This document shows, piece after piece, positions 33,651 through 46,214 of a stretch of 64,000 nt of DNA. Location of the stretch: the NCBI GenBank assembly GCA_029204225.1, contig CM055110.1, forward strand, positions 43,195,862 to 43,259,861. Direction: 5' to 3'. Source of the stretch: Diphasiastrum complanatum (lineage: Eukaryota > Streptophyta > Lycopodiopsida > Lycopodiales > Lycopodiaceae). Position numbers and translations under genes: made by a program. The first letter of the stretch is position 1; each line of letters opens with the position of its first letter. The notes below the pieces were generated by a model. That model saw only the letters and a program-made list of their open reading frames with translations, was not told the origin of the DNA and made no database searches.

Positions 33651-34520
33651 GGGCAAGACCAATTTTATGAACGGTCCTAGTTTTTGTTGCTTAAGTAGAT
33701 TCTACTAGTATCCTTACTACCACATGTATGATAGCCTCAAAGGAGAAACTGCAATTAACCACATTACAAGCATGAGGCCCAATGCAATTGCTTCAAAGAG
33801 TAGGCAACAATAGTCTTCAAACCTTGAAGGGTACTTATCACCAGGCATCAATGTTGAATGTTGTCTTCAATGGTTTCACAATCCCCAAGGGTCACCAACA
33901 AATTGCCAATATCGAAAGAGCCAAAGATCCAAGTTTTTTTCTCACACAAGAGTACTAAATCAAACCTCGGTGCGCAAAGCCCATAATCAAGATCTCAACC
34001 ACCACATTGATGATTTGAGGATAAAAACCTTTGTTTTTAATGTCTATTTCTAGTTTCGATTTCAATTATAGACCTTCATGGACTAGTCATGTTATATTAC
34101 ACTTTTGTGAATGTAATCATATTGGCCAACATATTGTCATATAAAATGACAACATCTAGAAATGCCTTCATTAATAAAACATGATCATTCAAAAGCTTGC
34201 AAATTTAGTAGTTATTTATTGAGTTTGCAAGTACACATAAGACATTAGGCTTTGTAATTTAAATCGTTTGAAACTTGAAAGAGTGTTACACTCTAAAGCA
34301 CAACCATCAAGTAATATGATCCAAAAGTTGTGATAAAACATGGTCATTTTTTATTTTGCAATATGCAAAAACAAGCATATTATAAGCATTGACAATAGTC
34401 CATCGATGAAGTGTTTGAAAAGGGCATTGTTTAAAGCAAACATTAAGAGATTTTATCTATACAATTGGCTGAACCTATATTCATAACCTTCAAGCAAGGA
34501 GACATACTAGAAAAGCTTTC
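33651..34520. other. Unassigned spacer
   Basis: AT-rich. No gene or repeat that I can support, although its position suggests decayed LINE sequence. Confidence 0.4.
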
Positions 34521-34523
34521 TTT

Positions 34524-34720
34524 TGTACGAATGTTCTTACATGGAATGTGAGGGGATTAAATGGCCCAATTAAGAGATTTTTTCATTGCTCTCCAACTTG
34601 CTTGAGTTCAAAGTGGTTATTTGTTGAGAAGCAATGAAAACTAAAGAACTCATAGAAATGCATCTACATCAAACTAGTTCCTAGTAGTTTGTTGCCTTTC
34701 ATGACTTTGCATCTCAACTA
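34524..34720 (+). pseudogene. LINE endonuclease start fragment
   Basis: The plus strand encodes FLTWNVRGLNGPIKR, the characteristic first block of plant LINE apurinic-type endonucleases, followed by a decayed continuation with stops. It is opposite in orientation to the RT fragment at 33 kb, so the two are separate insertions or an inversion. Confidence 0.55.
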
Positions 34721-37634
34721 ACGGTATGAGGTGTGGTTTCATTCCCTTTATCTTCTATTGAGAATTACTAGCACTTTGTGAGACACAATTGACCATTAAC
34801 CACTAGTGATAATCAAAAGGTTTCAACTTCATCTTTCTTAATCTGTATGTTCATAGTGCTAAAGTATTGAGATATGCTTTTTGATCCTTTGTCCCAAATC
34901 CAAGACATGGATTTCAATATGTAATTGCTAGATGGTGGTGGGCCCCAGCCTTTGTCTCCTATTTGTAATTGAATCACTAGCCTTGCTTCTCCAAACTTAC
35001 GACTCACAAGATGTCTCGTGTTTTGACATATTTAGGTCACACTTGAAAAATTGTTGTCTAGGACCTAATGTCCAATTAACAGTACTTGATTGAGTTTATG
35101 CTTTTTAGAACCACGCTTGGATTCTGGTCAACGGCAAAACTTGGCATTTTCACCATTGTAGCCCACCAATCTCCATTAGTCCTCAGCCGTATTGTATTAA
35201 TTTCTATCAAGCAGAAGAGATGGTGACTTGTACATTTTAGATAACTCTTTAGCAACCAAAAATCAACTTCCTTACCTAGCCTTCCCTCCTTATTTCATAA
35301 ATTACGAGCTAATAAGAATATTTTATGTGGAATCAGTTGAGTGTTCAAGGCTTCTTCATTGCTAGATGGTGATGGACCAGCCTTTTTCTCCTCTTTGTAA
35401 TTAGACAAGGTTATTTGACTTAGGCAACTTTCACTCGCCATTTCTATAGCTACACAACTCCATATTGAAACTTTCTAGTGGACATGCTTCTATGTTCATA
35501 TATGGATTTTCAAAGTAGATATCTAAAAAATTATGGAAGTATTCATGGTATTGAAGATCAACATCTTAAAATACCATATTCTACATTGTAGAATGTGTTT
35601 GTTATAAATTGAAAATTGTATGCATAAACTGTTGGCGCATACCATAGCCTTGACACTATTATGAAACCAACAAAAGTGAATGAATTTGATAAGTAAGCAT
35701 CTAATACTATTGAGATTTTGTTTTTCAGCACCAAGAAATTTTTTGAAAGGACGTAATCACACAAGTCAATATTGTAATATTGTGTTGCTAGGGTCACACA
35801 CAGGCATATTGAATAGAAGGGAAAAAAAACATAACAAAAAAATTGCGGAATCAAATGTATTGCCTACCACATCTAATATCAAACTTGTAGAAATGCACAC
35901 AAGTGCACACTTCAACTACCATTATGAAAATTCATGTCACGAACTACTAAGAATCTAGACAAACCATTTCAAAAACATGGTCTTCATATTTACATTTATT
36001 GATTCAAAAATATGAGCCATTTTTAAGGCAATGATAATTAGGATATGTTGTGTCAAACATAGGTATTGAGCAAGGTTGGAAAAAAATTTAGTGTGGGCAT
36101 GCCATTGCATGAGTATCATGGTATTTTTAAGGAGGTCTTATATTAAAACTCCTATATTATCATACCAACATGTCCATTAATAAACACTTCAATTCGAAAT
36201 TTTATAGAGATAGATATATGACAAAACAAATTTGCTATGTGCTAAATTGGGGCTCTTTGAGCATTTATGTCCACCTTATCTCATTAATTACCAAGAATCT
36301 TAGCAAAATATGCCTAATACGTGTTGGGAAATTCAGTGTGATCTTTGGATTGGACTTGGATTCCCTCAGTGCATGTGCTACGCCTATCGAATCGAACCAT
36401 AGTGGTGAGTCTCGAATGGTTCTATGTAGACAAACACAAAGTCTAAAGACTACTAGTTGTGAAAGTGACAAACGGTTCAGAAAAATCTATTAGAGAGCAA
36501 TATCAAGTAGAACAATCAGAGTAGCATACATACACATTGACATAATGCTAAATGCAATAAGACAATGAATTGATTCGAAAAGTACGGAATACAAATCAGC
36601 TAAAGTAACGAGCACAAGACAATAGTAGTGATAAGCGCATATTCGGAACTAGCTCTGGTTCTACAACAGTTTCGATGATGCGAAGATCAATCAATAGCTT
36701 ATTTTGACTTTCTATTTGAATCTAATCGATGTAATAACATCTACTGTGTTTGCTAATTAATTACAATAATCATTTGATTCTGAATGCTTGTTAATCTAAA
36801 AATGCTTCATGCATGCTTGATATGTATTGACTTATCCGATGTTGTGACGATGATATATTATACTATACATTTAATCAGACATATATATAAATGTACAAAG
36901 ACGTTGAGCTTTGCGATCTAAAGTAGACCTTGGTAGCAATAATGGTTGTCAGTATTCCAAGTGAGCTGCAGTCATGGTTGTTGCTATTTGGACAGGTGGT
37001 GATCGTGGTTGCTGTAATTGTAAAAGTAGTTGTGCAATGCAGAAACTAGCTAGTATAGGTGTCTAGCGTTATTTAGAGTGGTACCACATTAGCAAGGTAG
37101 TCGACAATTTTTTGATTCAAGTAGAAATCGAATAAGCCGGAGTTGAGGGTGACCAAAGTTTGACGGTTCAATTCGGCAGTTCTCCGAATCGAACATTTGA
37201 GCAATTGTTGATAGTCGATACTACTCGAAACTCTTTTGATAGTTCGACCTTCCTCGATAGTTTGACTTCCTTTTATAGTTTACTGTCGCGTAGGTACCTG
37301 TCTACGATTCTCGTGTATTTCTACAGATTGTATGACAATGCGAGTAAATATGTAGCATTATGAATGAATCTAGATCAACTATGAGATTTAGGGAGAAAAG
37401 GAATAAATCCACCACTCCTTTAATCTGGATCCATGAATGCCTTGATATTTAGATTAAGCGATGCACAAAATTTGTTGTGTGTATCAATGCTCAGTGTCTT
37501 AGTAAATACATCTGTTGTCATATTTTGCATTCGAGAGTACTCTAAGCCTACACCTTTGTTAAAATCTTTCTCCTAACATAGTGATTAGTACTTACTAAAT
37601 TATAATATTTTGAAGCTCTTTTTTTAACCATATC
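34721..37634. other. Unassigned stretch
   Basis: About 2.9 kb without a supported gene. Short open frames (for example 35558-35854 minus and 36170-36493 plus) show no family motif and overlap each other on opposite strands. Confidence 0.45.
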
Positions 37635-37770
37635 ACACCTTTGCATTTATTATTGTGTGGTGGAAGGCCCCGGTCGAGGGCCTTCCGTGCAAGGGGGCGG
37701 GGCCCCGACCTGCATGCAAGGCCCAAGGCCCACGGGCCTTCCACGATGTAATAATAGGTGTGAGGGTGAA
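37635..37770. mobile_element. GC-rich inverted-repeat element (small MITE candidate)
   Basis: GTGGAAGGCCC (from about 37661) is the exact inverse of GGGCCTTCCAC (about 37734-37744). Imperfect inverted sequence continues outward (ATCACACCT and TATTATTG on the left, TAATAATAGGTGTGAG on the right). The core is over 70% G+C with a CGGGGCCCCG palindrome, in an AT-rich setting. The whole region could fold into a long hairpin. Confidence 0.5.
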
Positions 37771-38221
37771 GAAAGAGAATGCTCAAATGGAGAGAGAATG
37801 CAGATTGTGTGGTGAAGAGAGAATGCTTAGGTGGAGAGAGAATAGCAATTCAGGAGGAGAGACAGGTGGATGCACATTTTGGAGAGAGAATGGGAGATTC
37901 CGGAGGAGTGGATGCACATTTTCCTCCTCGAGTCACGTCCAAAATACAAAGAGAACCCGAGCACCTAGCATTACCTTCCTAAAACACGTTGTGTTTCTGT
38001 GGTAGGTATTGATAGAGGAGAAGAGCGCATGTAACAATCTTGACATTTGCATTCATAAGTGCTTTTCATTTGCTAGAAAGCTATCATGCTTGATGGGTGC
38101 ATAGGTATGGCAGCCATAGTCATCTTCCAACACTGAAATCATGCTTAATACGATACAGTTTGCAACACAGAGATTACTAGTTAATATGCAAAAGCATTGA
38201 TAATTCAATGCAGCATAGACT
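37771..38221. other. Unassigned spacer, purine-rich at left
   Basis: Bases 37771-37930 contain several GGAGAGAGAATG-type repeats. No gene seen. Confidence 0.45.
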
Positions 38222-38520
38222 GTATGCACCACTCTCTCAGCCTCATACAGAGGTATAGTGATCAGTTAGGCTCTTCGATATTGCCTCCAGATTCATACCA
38301 GTCATTAGAAATGGCTAATATAATACAGAGATTTAGTGATCAGTTAGGCTCTTAGATATGGCCTCACAGATTCATTCAGATTAGAAATGGCTAGTATCAT
38401 CAAAATTTGGGGTCTTTTAAAATTTCTTAGTCAGGCTCTTAGTTACGGCCTCACAGATCCATACCAGTGATTAGAAATGGCTAACATCATCAAGCTTTAG
38501 GGTTTGTTGAAATTTCAAGG
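38222..38520. repeat. Degenerate tandem repeat, three units
   Basis: Three copies of a unit of 70-100 bp containing GTTAGGCTCTTAGATATGG, CCTCACAGATTCATACCAG and GATTAGAAATGGCTA start near 38264, 38338 and 38428. The last two units also share a TTTAAAATTTC or TTGAAATTTC end. No coding frame follows the units. Confidence 0.75.
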
Positions 38521-40779
38521 GTATCAACCATAGAGAGAGATAGAGTAAACCGCTTTACAGTTCGATTCTGGACACTATGGAGTCTCTACTGACAAATGGT
38601 AGGTAGTGATTTTTTCCTGTCTCAGATATAATCTGTCTATCTAACGATAATTCTAAACACACTTTTGTCCAAAAGCCAAGGTTTTTGTCAGAAATTCAGC
38701 CCTTGAGATCTTTCTGGCTGTGGCATTGAATGCTAGACTCGTATACAAGCATAATGTCTGTCTTAAAGAAACTTTCCCCGCGGCATGCATCTACTATCAT
38801 CCATTGCTACTAAGCATAGCAGCAATCTGAAGTGTCTTTCATGTGGAGACAAGGGTTTGAGCCGCGTTTTTCAACAATTGCTAGCTCAATGGCTGTTGTG
38901 CCTTTATCCAAATCCACTTACTGGCAGTTTCGTAGGTCCAGGGCAACACCATGCTGCAATTCATTGTCAAATGAAGGCGAAAAAATGCAACAAAGCAAGG
39001 AATGGGTTGTTTCAAAATGGAGGCCATTAAGAGCTCCTCATGTAGGCCGTCTGAATGGCTGCTGCTGCGGTTGTAGGTCGCTACTCACAGTACTCAGTAC
39101 CTTCGCTGCCCCTTGCTTCAATTTCTGCTGCATGCATGGATGCTTCATCCAAATATTTCCATGCCTCATAAAGTTTTAGTTTTGGTGTCTCTCTAGAAAG
39201 CCTGGCCACAAGCGTTCTCTACATCCTTGGATGCACCCCCACATGGGCATCCAGTTTGGGAATTAAAAGTATTATTTTTCAAGTTAGATGAATTAAAACT
39301 CATTAAAAGAAAGAAAATGGAAAGAGTCAATAAGAGATTATTGAATGGAACACTTTGGAAGTCAATAGATTCAAAAGAGAATTGAGGATTTTTCATCAAG
39401 CTTGTCTAGACCTCTCTTTTCCATGCCATTTGTTGTGTCCAGTACATTTATGTAGCATAGAAGTGGTGAACATGATTGTGCACTCTTAAGGATAAAAAAT
39501 AGTCCACATTTACATCAAAGCATAGCACAAGAAAATTACCTTAGGGTGGATAAACACATTTCATATAATGAAATACTTATTGCTTGAAAATAAACAAGAT
39601 ACACAAACACACGTGTTATTTAAAATGCAAAACATCAAAATATTGTCTTATTTGTTGATTCCGTTCTCCAAAACCTCCGATGAAAAAAAAAACATTGATA
39701 TTGACACCATTACAAGAACATAACAAACAAAAATACACAAACATGCAACACACATCTCGCATAATAAATAAAAAACTTCAAAACATGGGATTAGAAATAG
39801 ATATGCCTTTCAAACAACTCCTCGTGACATTGGAAATGAATGACAACACATAAATTATTGCGATTTGAACACGCTAAATCAACATAAATTATAGAAAACA
39901 GAGAGAGTAAAAAGATTTCACATAATCCCTCTTGACAAGTCAAGACCAAACCCTTTGAACCCTTTAGTTTATAGCATAACAAGTAAAAAAAAAGTTGTAT
40001 AAAGTCTTACAGTACAGAGTACCACAAAGCGAAGCAAGATTTAGGACACCCAGTTGTTACCTGTCACCATCCCACAAAACACAACCACACGAGTTAGTTA
40101 CGTGAGGAAGACATGTGTCAAAGTTGAGCATCAGTTGTCATCCATGTCTGAAACATGATTCACTACCTTATCGGCTTGATTGCAATTACAAATAATATGT
40201 CCAATCTTCCCTATTATGCATTTCATAATTAGCAATACATTCTGCCCTATAACGAAACCGTATCAGGGGTAGATGCAAGCATTCTACACATAAGAAGCTA
40301 TCTTGCAATACACATATAAAATGAGACTTGACATTGGCATCAGTGCTAGGTACTAGGGCAGATCCGTGCCATACTAGCCCCAAGGACTTTCCACAAGAAA
40401 CATTTGGGAGTCCAAGCACCTTAAGGCTTGGGCAAATCCAGGTCATACAAGCCCGTCTAAGTCAAACTTTGCAAAAGTACATAGCTTACTCACAATAGCC
40501 GCTTTTAAGCTAAAATAATTCCAAACCTTGCTATTGGTATCGTACACCAATCCTTATCAAATTCAAAGCATGAAACGTAAGCACTTTTTAGGAGAATATC
40601 TTAAAAAACAATCACTTTTAGCAAATCTTGAAGTCCCCCATGTGTGCATGAACCGTATCATAGTGTTGGGTGAGAATATCATTCATATTGGTGTTACTTC
40701 ATATAGCTTCATACGTGGATGTGTGGCAAAAACATCTCCTGCGAGCTACTGCTTAGGCGAAACTCTATTTACAGACTAA
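38521..40779. other. Unassigned stretch
   Basis: About 2.3 kb without a supported gene. Overlapping open frames at 38785-39179 contain Cys-rich segments but no family motif. The right end probably merges into the 3' part of the minus-strand gypsy element. Confidence 0.4.
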
Positions 40780-41330
40780 CTGTTGCTGCTATGCGTAAGG
40801 ATGGTACTAAGAATTCAATTGGCATAACTGCATCTTGACCACAGAAAAGCTAAAATGGTGTTTGATTCGTACTACCTTTGTAAGCTGTTTTGAATGCCCA
40901 TAATGTTGCATGCAGTTTATGTTCCCAATCAGAACGGCTCGCTTCGACCATTTTTGTCATAATGTTGCAGAGGATCTTGTTGGAATATTCAGATTGAGCA
41001 TTACCCCACGGATAATACAGAGTACTAAACTGATGAATAACAAAAAAGTCTTCCAACAGACACTTTATCGTTTCATTCACAAAATGTGTTCCGCGATCAC
41101 TTACGATCTCAACAGGACATCCAAACCTAATATGAATATGTTCATAAAGGAACTTAGTTGTAGATTTTGCATCTGCAACTCGAACTACTTTTGCTTCAAC
41201 CCACTTCGTCATATAATCAGTTGCAACGATGATGTATCTGGCCTGAGATCCTCTTGCTGCAGGATGAATAGGACCAACATAATCCAGGCCTCATTTTTCG
41301 AACGGTGCTTGCGATTGCATGTGAAAAACT
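40780..41330 (-). pseudogene. Gypsy integrase core
   Basis: On the minus strand: GLDYVGPIHPAARGSQARYI, IVATDYMTKWVEAK (first catalytic Asp), VSDRGTHFVN (second Asp) and GNAQSEYSNK (Glu). Asp and Glu are separated by 35 residues, the D-D-35-E pattern of retroviral-type integrases. It continues to TNQTPF and MPIEFLVPSLRIA. A TGA replaces the Trp expected before GLDYVGP. This is the 3' pol end of the gypsy element whose RT lies at 46.2-46.7 kb; the two are separated by copia DNA. Confidence 0.88.
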
Positions 41331-42312
41331 ATGTACATCAGAATGTATGAGATCCAAAGGAGATGGAGATCTTGATAAAGATCTCTTGTAAGAAGATTTG
41401 TGTGACTTTGCAAGGCCACATGCCTCACACATCTTTCCACACTTCTTGAAAGCTCTTGGTAAGCTAAGAGCTAGTTCCTTGCTTGCCATTGACTCCATAG
41501 ATTGAAGATTAGGATGGCCTAATCTCTTGCCAAAGCTCCACTTGAGATAGCTCCTCCCTAGCCAAGTTCACACTTTCATTTGCAACATTAGCATCCAACT
41601 TGAAAAGTCTACCTTGCTTAGTGCCACTAGCTATGCACTTATCATTTTTCAAGATGGAACAAACTCCATTCTTGAAATGTACATCTAGTCCATTGTCCAT
41701 TAGTTGTCCTACGCTAAGCAAGTTTCTTGAAATGGTAGGAACATACAAAACATTATCTAGATCTATCCTTTTAGATGTGCCTAAGCAAAGAGAAATAGAT
41801 CCTATGCTATCTATCTTGCATTCTTGATCACTAGTAGTGTATATTGACTTCTTAGAGTTATTACAAGAGAGAAGAGTAGAAAAATAATGCTTGTTAAAAG
41901 ACATGTGGGAACTAGCCCCACTATCTATCCACCATGTGTCTTGACTTGAAGTTGGTGTAGATGCAACCATTAGGGATGTGTTGAATCCATCCTCATCTTC
42001 TTCCTCTTGAGCAATGTTCCCTTGATCTCCATTTGCTTGTTGATTCTTCTTCAAGTAACATTTCGAGGCAAAGTGTCCTTTCTTCCCACAAAAGAAACAC
42101 TTGAGATTTGCCTTGTTCTTCACCTTGCCTTTGGAAGTAGATCCTCCATTCTTTATCTTGGCCTCCTTGCCTTGATTCTTCTTGAATGGATGTTGTTTTT
42201 TCTGGCCTTTGGATGTAAAGTTTGCTTTCTCCTCTCCTCCATTAAGTGACATGCCTTCCATTCTTGTCTTGAGGTGTAGGAGTCTACTCTCCTCGGCCAC
42301 AAGAACATTGTG
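41330..42312 (-). pseudogene. Copia gag C-terminus, protease and integrase start (fragment)
   Basis: Minus strand. The 42318-41509 frame begins inside gag (NVLVAEESRLLHLK). It has a Lys-rich segment, a CCHC zinc knuckle CFFCGKKGHFASKC, and a copia protease with WWIDSGASSHM and LYVPTISRNLLSVGQL. The 41498-41330 part encodes CEACGLAKSHKSS and LIHSDV, the pre-integrase and the start of integrase. It ends abruptly where gypsy integrase starts. It abuts the LTR fragment at 42313. Both ends look like recombination or template-switch joints. Confidence 0.85.
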
Positions 42313-42486
42313 CACCAACTAGACTTTATGCATGTCAATGGAACTTGATCTACCTAATCCAAAATTGCCCTATTCTACAAGGATATGTGCTCAATTCACA
42401 CACCTTGAATATGTACAATCAATTTACATGGGTAGAACCCCCAAAATCAACATATGTAAGATAGATATGTTTTACAATTCTTCACA
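42313..42486 (-). repeat. 3' LTR of copia-like element, truncated
   Basis: Repeats the first 172 or so bases of the 5' LTR at 46043-46214 with few differences. The remaining roughly 500 bases of the LTR are missing; copia gag sequence begins directly. Confidence 0.85.
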
Positions 42487-42496
42487 CTCCTCCTTA
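42487..42496 (-). promoter_or_regulatory. Polypurine tract
   Basis: On the minus strand AAGGAGGAG lies directly before the LTR start TGTGAAG. It is the expected plus-strand primer site for LTR elements. Confidence 0.75.
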
Positions 42497-42751
42497 AAAA
42501 TATATCTATCTGATGCTGATGAAGATCCTTTGTGTGGATTCTTTGTTTTGTATTTGAAGTGAAGATCCAAAGAATAAATCATAGCAGCACGTTTACCAAA
42601 TCCATGATAAGATCTCTTTGATAGGAATATTTTTCAAATGCCTTTGAAAAATATTCAACCAATCTACCACTATGTCGATATGCCTCCTCCATGCTTGATA
42701 CTGATCTCGGATTTGAGAAGTCCACATGCATGAAGATGGCTGCATAAGAAT

Positions 42752-43384
42752 TTAACAAATCCGAGGCCTCCATGCCTCATCATGATCACATAGATCATAT
42801 AGGTCAAGATTATACCATGAGCAATATTCAAGATTAAGCACACTAACTTTATTAGTCCAAACTCTATGAACTCTATCCAAAATGGATCTAATCTTGAAAC
42901 CATATTCTAACTTGATCTTATTGAGGCTAAGTACTTTCTTAAGGATGTAAGTGTCTTCATTGGATGTTTCAATTACTCTCAGAAGAAATTCACAATATGC
43001 CTCAAAACATGAAAAAACTCCTTTTTTCAAACTATGAGTCCTAAACTCATTCTTTCTCTTACTCAATTTAAGAGCATACAAAGGATGATACAATATCTTG
43101 CTTTCTAGATGTTTTGGAAACATAATCAAGTCACCAATGACAAGAATTATTTCCAAATTAAAGTCTTCATTCAAAACTAGAATAGTCTTACTTGATCTTT
43201 GAGATAAAGAAATCTCAACTAAGCAAGCTACAACATCAACCAAAGAAAGAGGAACATAGGTGAGTACAAAATAATGAATACCACCTTCACCTATCCTTTT
43301 TTTTCCATGAAATAAACCACAAGGACTCGGCCTTGTACAATGAAGATCTTCTTGGACATGCATGTTAAGGATACTCCTCCTCAA
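42752..43384 (-). CDS. Unrecognised reading frame in RT-less copia element
   Basis: A 210-codon open frame on the minus strand, between the integrase remnant and the polypurine tract, where reverse transcriptase and RNase H should be. It shows no polymerase or nuclease motif. Two short segments, LEIILVIGDLIMF and NEDTYILKKVL, resemble VEIYLLVYDGDIVF and SEDLYVCKVL in the long frame at 60.5-62.28 kb, in the same order. If real, this points to a shared accessory module. It may be truncated, since stops precede and follow it. Confidence 0.45.
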   Translation of the reverse strand: MRRSILNMHVQEDLHCTRPSPCGLFHGKKRIGEGGIHYFVLTYVPLSLVDVVACLVEISLSQRSSKTILVLNEDFNLEIILVIGDLIMFPKHLESKILYHPLYALKLSKRKNEFRTHSLKKGVFSCFEAYCEFLLRVIETSNEDTYILKKVLSLNKIKLEYGFKIRSILDRVHRVWTNKVSVLNLEYCSWYNLDLYDLCDHDEAWRPRIC

Positions 43385-44140
43385 ACCTCGACCCCATCAA
43401 AGGTTGGCTTTTCTCCATAGAATGAACTTTTGATGCAATTAGAGACATTGTGCTCTTGGCCTCTTCCAAGATAGAAAATAGATCTTCATAATCAATAACT
43501 TCTTCGTGCTCAAACACCTTTGAGAAAGAGAGTGTAAAGGCTATGTAGCCTTCCTTGGTGGATAAGCATCCAACCATGATCCATAGGCTTGGATCTCCAT
43601 CCTTCTTTCCTTCTAAGAATCCACTTGCAAAGCAATAATCTTCAAGAACATTAAGGTACATAACCTTAGGCTTATAATTGAACAAGACTCCATATAGTGC
43701 ACTCCTTCCATTAGCTCCATAACTCCAGAAAGCTTTGCATGATGGAAAATACACATGCACCATAAAACTTGAAGGGACAAGACATAGCCAACTGTTACTT
43801 GTGGAACCATCAATAGTAAATGCAAAGCAAGAGATACCTTGCTTTTTGATAAAGAAAGATGAACATCTGAGACATCCGAGTGTACCAACTCCAATGGATG
43901 TTTTGTCTTGGTAGAAGACATCAAATATGGATCCACATGTGATTTTGCCATAGAACAAGCCTCTCTTGGCTTGATCTCCTTGACTATAATAGGTATAGAT
44001 ATGAAATTGAAAACATGCAACCTCCTATGCCATACCTTCTCCTCGAAAATACAAGTCTTTAATGCAAAATCTCCAGTACTTGCATTCTCTTGCAAATCTA
44101 GCTTGAAAATGCCACCATAATCTTGATCCACTTGTTAGGA
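43385..44140 (-). pseudogene. Copia pre-integrase and integrase remnants
   Basis: Minus strand. The 44131-43613 frame has a pre-integrase VWHRRLH motif and HPLELVHSDVS. The overlapping 43958-43365 frame has the integrase C-terminal pattern: YKPKVMYLNVLEDYCF, a GKKDGDPSLW-type segment, STKEGYIAF and VFEHEEVIDYEDLF. The DDE core between them is largely deleted, and the frames are shifted against each other. Confidence 0.7.
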
Positions 44141-44289
44141 TCTCATCACCTTTCTTTATGAAACAATTATTGACATTGAATTCCACTTCAAAACCATCAT
44201 CAAATAACTTTCCAACACTAATCACATTCTTTATGAGACTAGGAACATAAAGTACATTGGAAAGTGATAAACTCATAGAAGATGCAAGA

Positions 44290-44480
44290 TTCAAGGAACA
44301 AATTCCAGCTCCTTCAATTGAACATGCATTACCAACAACAGTGTATATTGATTCTTGAAGTTCTTGATAAGATTCAATAGAAATAAAAGAACTCTTGGAG
44401 CAACTCATATGAGTTATGGCTCCACTATCAATATACCAAGATGCATATTTAAAGGATAAAGAGGAGAAACTAGACATCAT
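44290..44480 (-). pseudogene. Copia aspartic protease
   Basis: Minus strand. ASWYIDSGAITHMSC carries the DSG active site, and LSNVLYVPSLIKNVISVGKL is the conserved downstream block. It lies between gag and pre-integrase, in the usual copia order. Confidence 0.85.
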
Positions 44481-44619
44481 GAGAGATGCTTCTCCTTCAC
44501 TTGCATGTGAGTCTTCTATGGTAATATTGGCTTGATCTTCTTGAGTCTTCTTTTTGAAGATAGAAAAATGAGCTGAATCAACTTCTACTTCTCCATAGTC
44601 TTTGTCCTTTGCTTTGTCC

Positions 44620-45307
44620 TTATTTGTCCTTGGAGAAGGCTTGAGAAAATTTGTTTATGCTCCTCCCTCTTGACTTGTTCTTGGCAAAGTGAGCTTTGCC
44701 ATAACCACTATCCTTCTTTGAAAGTGTGTTGATCTTCAACAGCTTATTCTTTTGCCTGCATTCTTTAGCAATAAGAACATCGTGAAGAGCCTCCAAAGTT
44801 GGTAGCTCCTCCATGATAGCATAAGTTTGCACAAAATTTGTATACTCTTTTCTAAGTCCATTAAAGACTACTTGAACAAGTTGACTGTTCTCAAGAGTAT
44901 CTCCTATGCATGCTATCTCTCTGTGAAGATCTTTAACTCTCATTACAAAACTTGAAGCACTTTCATCAACTCTTTGAAAACTAGAAAAGATCTGATTTCT
45001 AAGACTAAGAAGTCTTGATGTGATCTTTGCTTCGAAAATGTTCTTAAGGATTTCCCAAGCCTGCTTGGCCAAGTTGCAAGAACATCTCATCAGAGATGTT
45101 TATCTTAATGATATAAAGAGCAATTCTTGCTCTTTTCTTGAACCTTTGAGACTCATCACAAGCTTCAGGTTCTACTTCAATTCCCAATACTATGTCCATT
45201 GCACCATATATAACCAACAAAGATTCTATCCTATCCTTCCAAACTGAATAGTTGGAGGTATCTAGTCTCTCACTAGCTTCAAAGAGAAAATCTCTTGTAG
45301 ATGCCAT
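44620..45307 (-). pseudogene. Copia gag
   Basis: Minus strand. The Met at 45307-45305 starts MASTRDFLFEASERLDTSNY. The frame shifts at about 45060, then continues LAKQAWEILKNIFEAK, RVKDLHREIACIGD and EALHDVLIAKECRQKN. The order and motifs are those of plant copia gag (UBN2-type). A second break at about 44625 precedes the protease, and no zinc knuckle is recognisable. Confidence 0.85.
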
Positions 45308-45524
45308 GAATGTGAAGACTCCTTGTAATTTGGACAAAAAAATGGAATTGAATTGTTGCTACTCTTTCACTATAGGAACCAAAACAATTGGGTGTACTAC
45401 CAAATCCTATATAAAATCTTGCAACAACTATGTGAGGTCTTGCTCACTACAAAGAACCAATCAACTTGAATTTGGATCTAGCCTCTATCTACTGATGAAT
45501 CACTTACAATTCTGATGTCAAATT

Positions 45525-46214
45525 TTCCCACGAGTTTCAGATGAATGAAAAACACTCTAGAGACACACATGCAACTCAAACACAACCCTTTGTGTGAAAT
45601 GATGTGACTATGACAACAGAATCTTGACTTATCCTATTCTACCTTTGATTGACTACACAAACTATGAATGATGAAATATGCAATCAAAATGATCAAACCA
45701 AAAAGTGTCCACTCGAGTTTTGGGTCACTCCCTACCCTCATTTAAGAGCTTATAACTCCTACTATGGTCATCGGATTGATTTGGAACTGATTGCAATGGA
45801 AAGTAGACTCTTCTAGCTTTCCAACAAGTTATAATGTCAGTATCTTTGGACCTAGCATCCCAATACTACTTGCACATGTCCATTATTATATTTGCATGCT
45901 TTGCATGTCACAATGGAAACTTAGGAAACAATGCATTTATGATGGCTCGAGTTTCTACAAGGTCATATTAGACCATTTCTATGTGTAAATCTTCATACAT
46001 GTCAATCTAGACATTGTGAACATTGTTGCATGTCATACTAGACCAACTAGACTTTATGCATGTCAATGGAACTTGATCTACCTAACCCGAGCTCACCCTA
46101 TTCTACAAGGATATGTGCTCAATTCACACACCTTGAATATGTACAATCAATTTACATGGGTAGAACCCCCAAAATTAGCATATGTAAGATAGATATGATT
46201 TACAATTCTTCACA
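45525..46214 (-). repeat. 5' LTR of copia-like element
   Basis: Starts TGTGAAGAATTG on the minus strand at 46214. The end near 45525 is inferred from a TTGACATCAGAATTG sequence that resembles a decayed Met-tRNA primer site (TTGGTATCAGAGC). Only the first 172 bases are confirmed by the second LTR copy. Confidence 0.65.

Larger units (their letters stand above)
42313..46214 (-). mobile_element. Copia-like element lacking reverse transcriptase, inserted in gypsy pol
   Basis: Minus strand, right to left: 5' LTR (about 46214-45525), a degenerate primer site, gag, protease, pre-integrase and partial integrase, an unrecognised frame, a polypurine tract and the first part of the 3' LTR (42486-42313). 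The 170-bp repeats at 42313-42486 and 46043-46214 are nearly identical and identify the LTRs. LTR start TGTGAAGAATTG follows the polypurine run AAGGAGGAG at 42487-42495. No reverse transcriptase or RNase H is present, and the catalytic part of integrase is largely gone. Confidence 0.8.

Noticed and set aside
38785-39179. Two overlapping Cys-rich frames
   Set aside because: No family motif, no start context or splice signals, and the two frames compete; not called.
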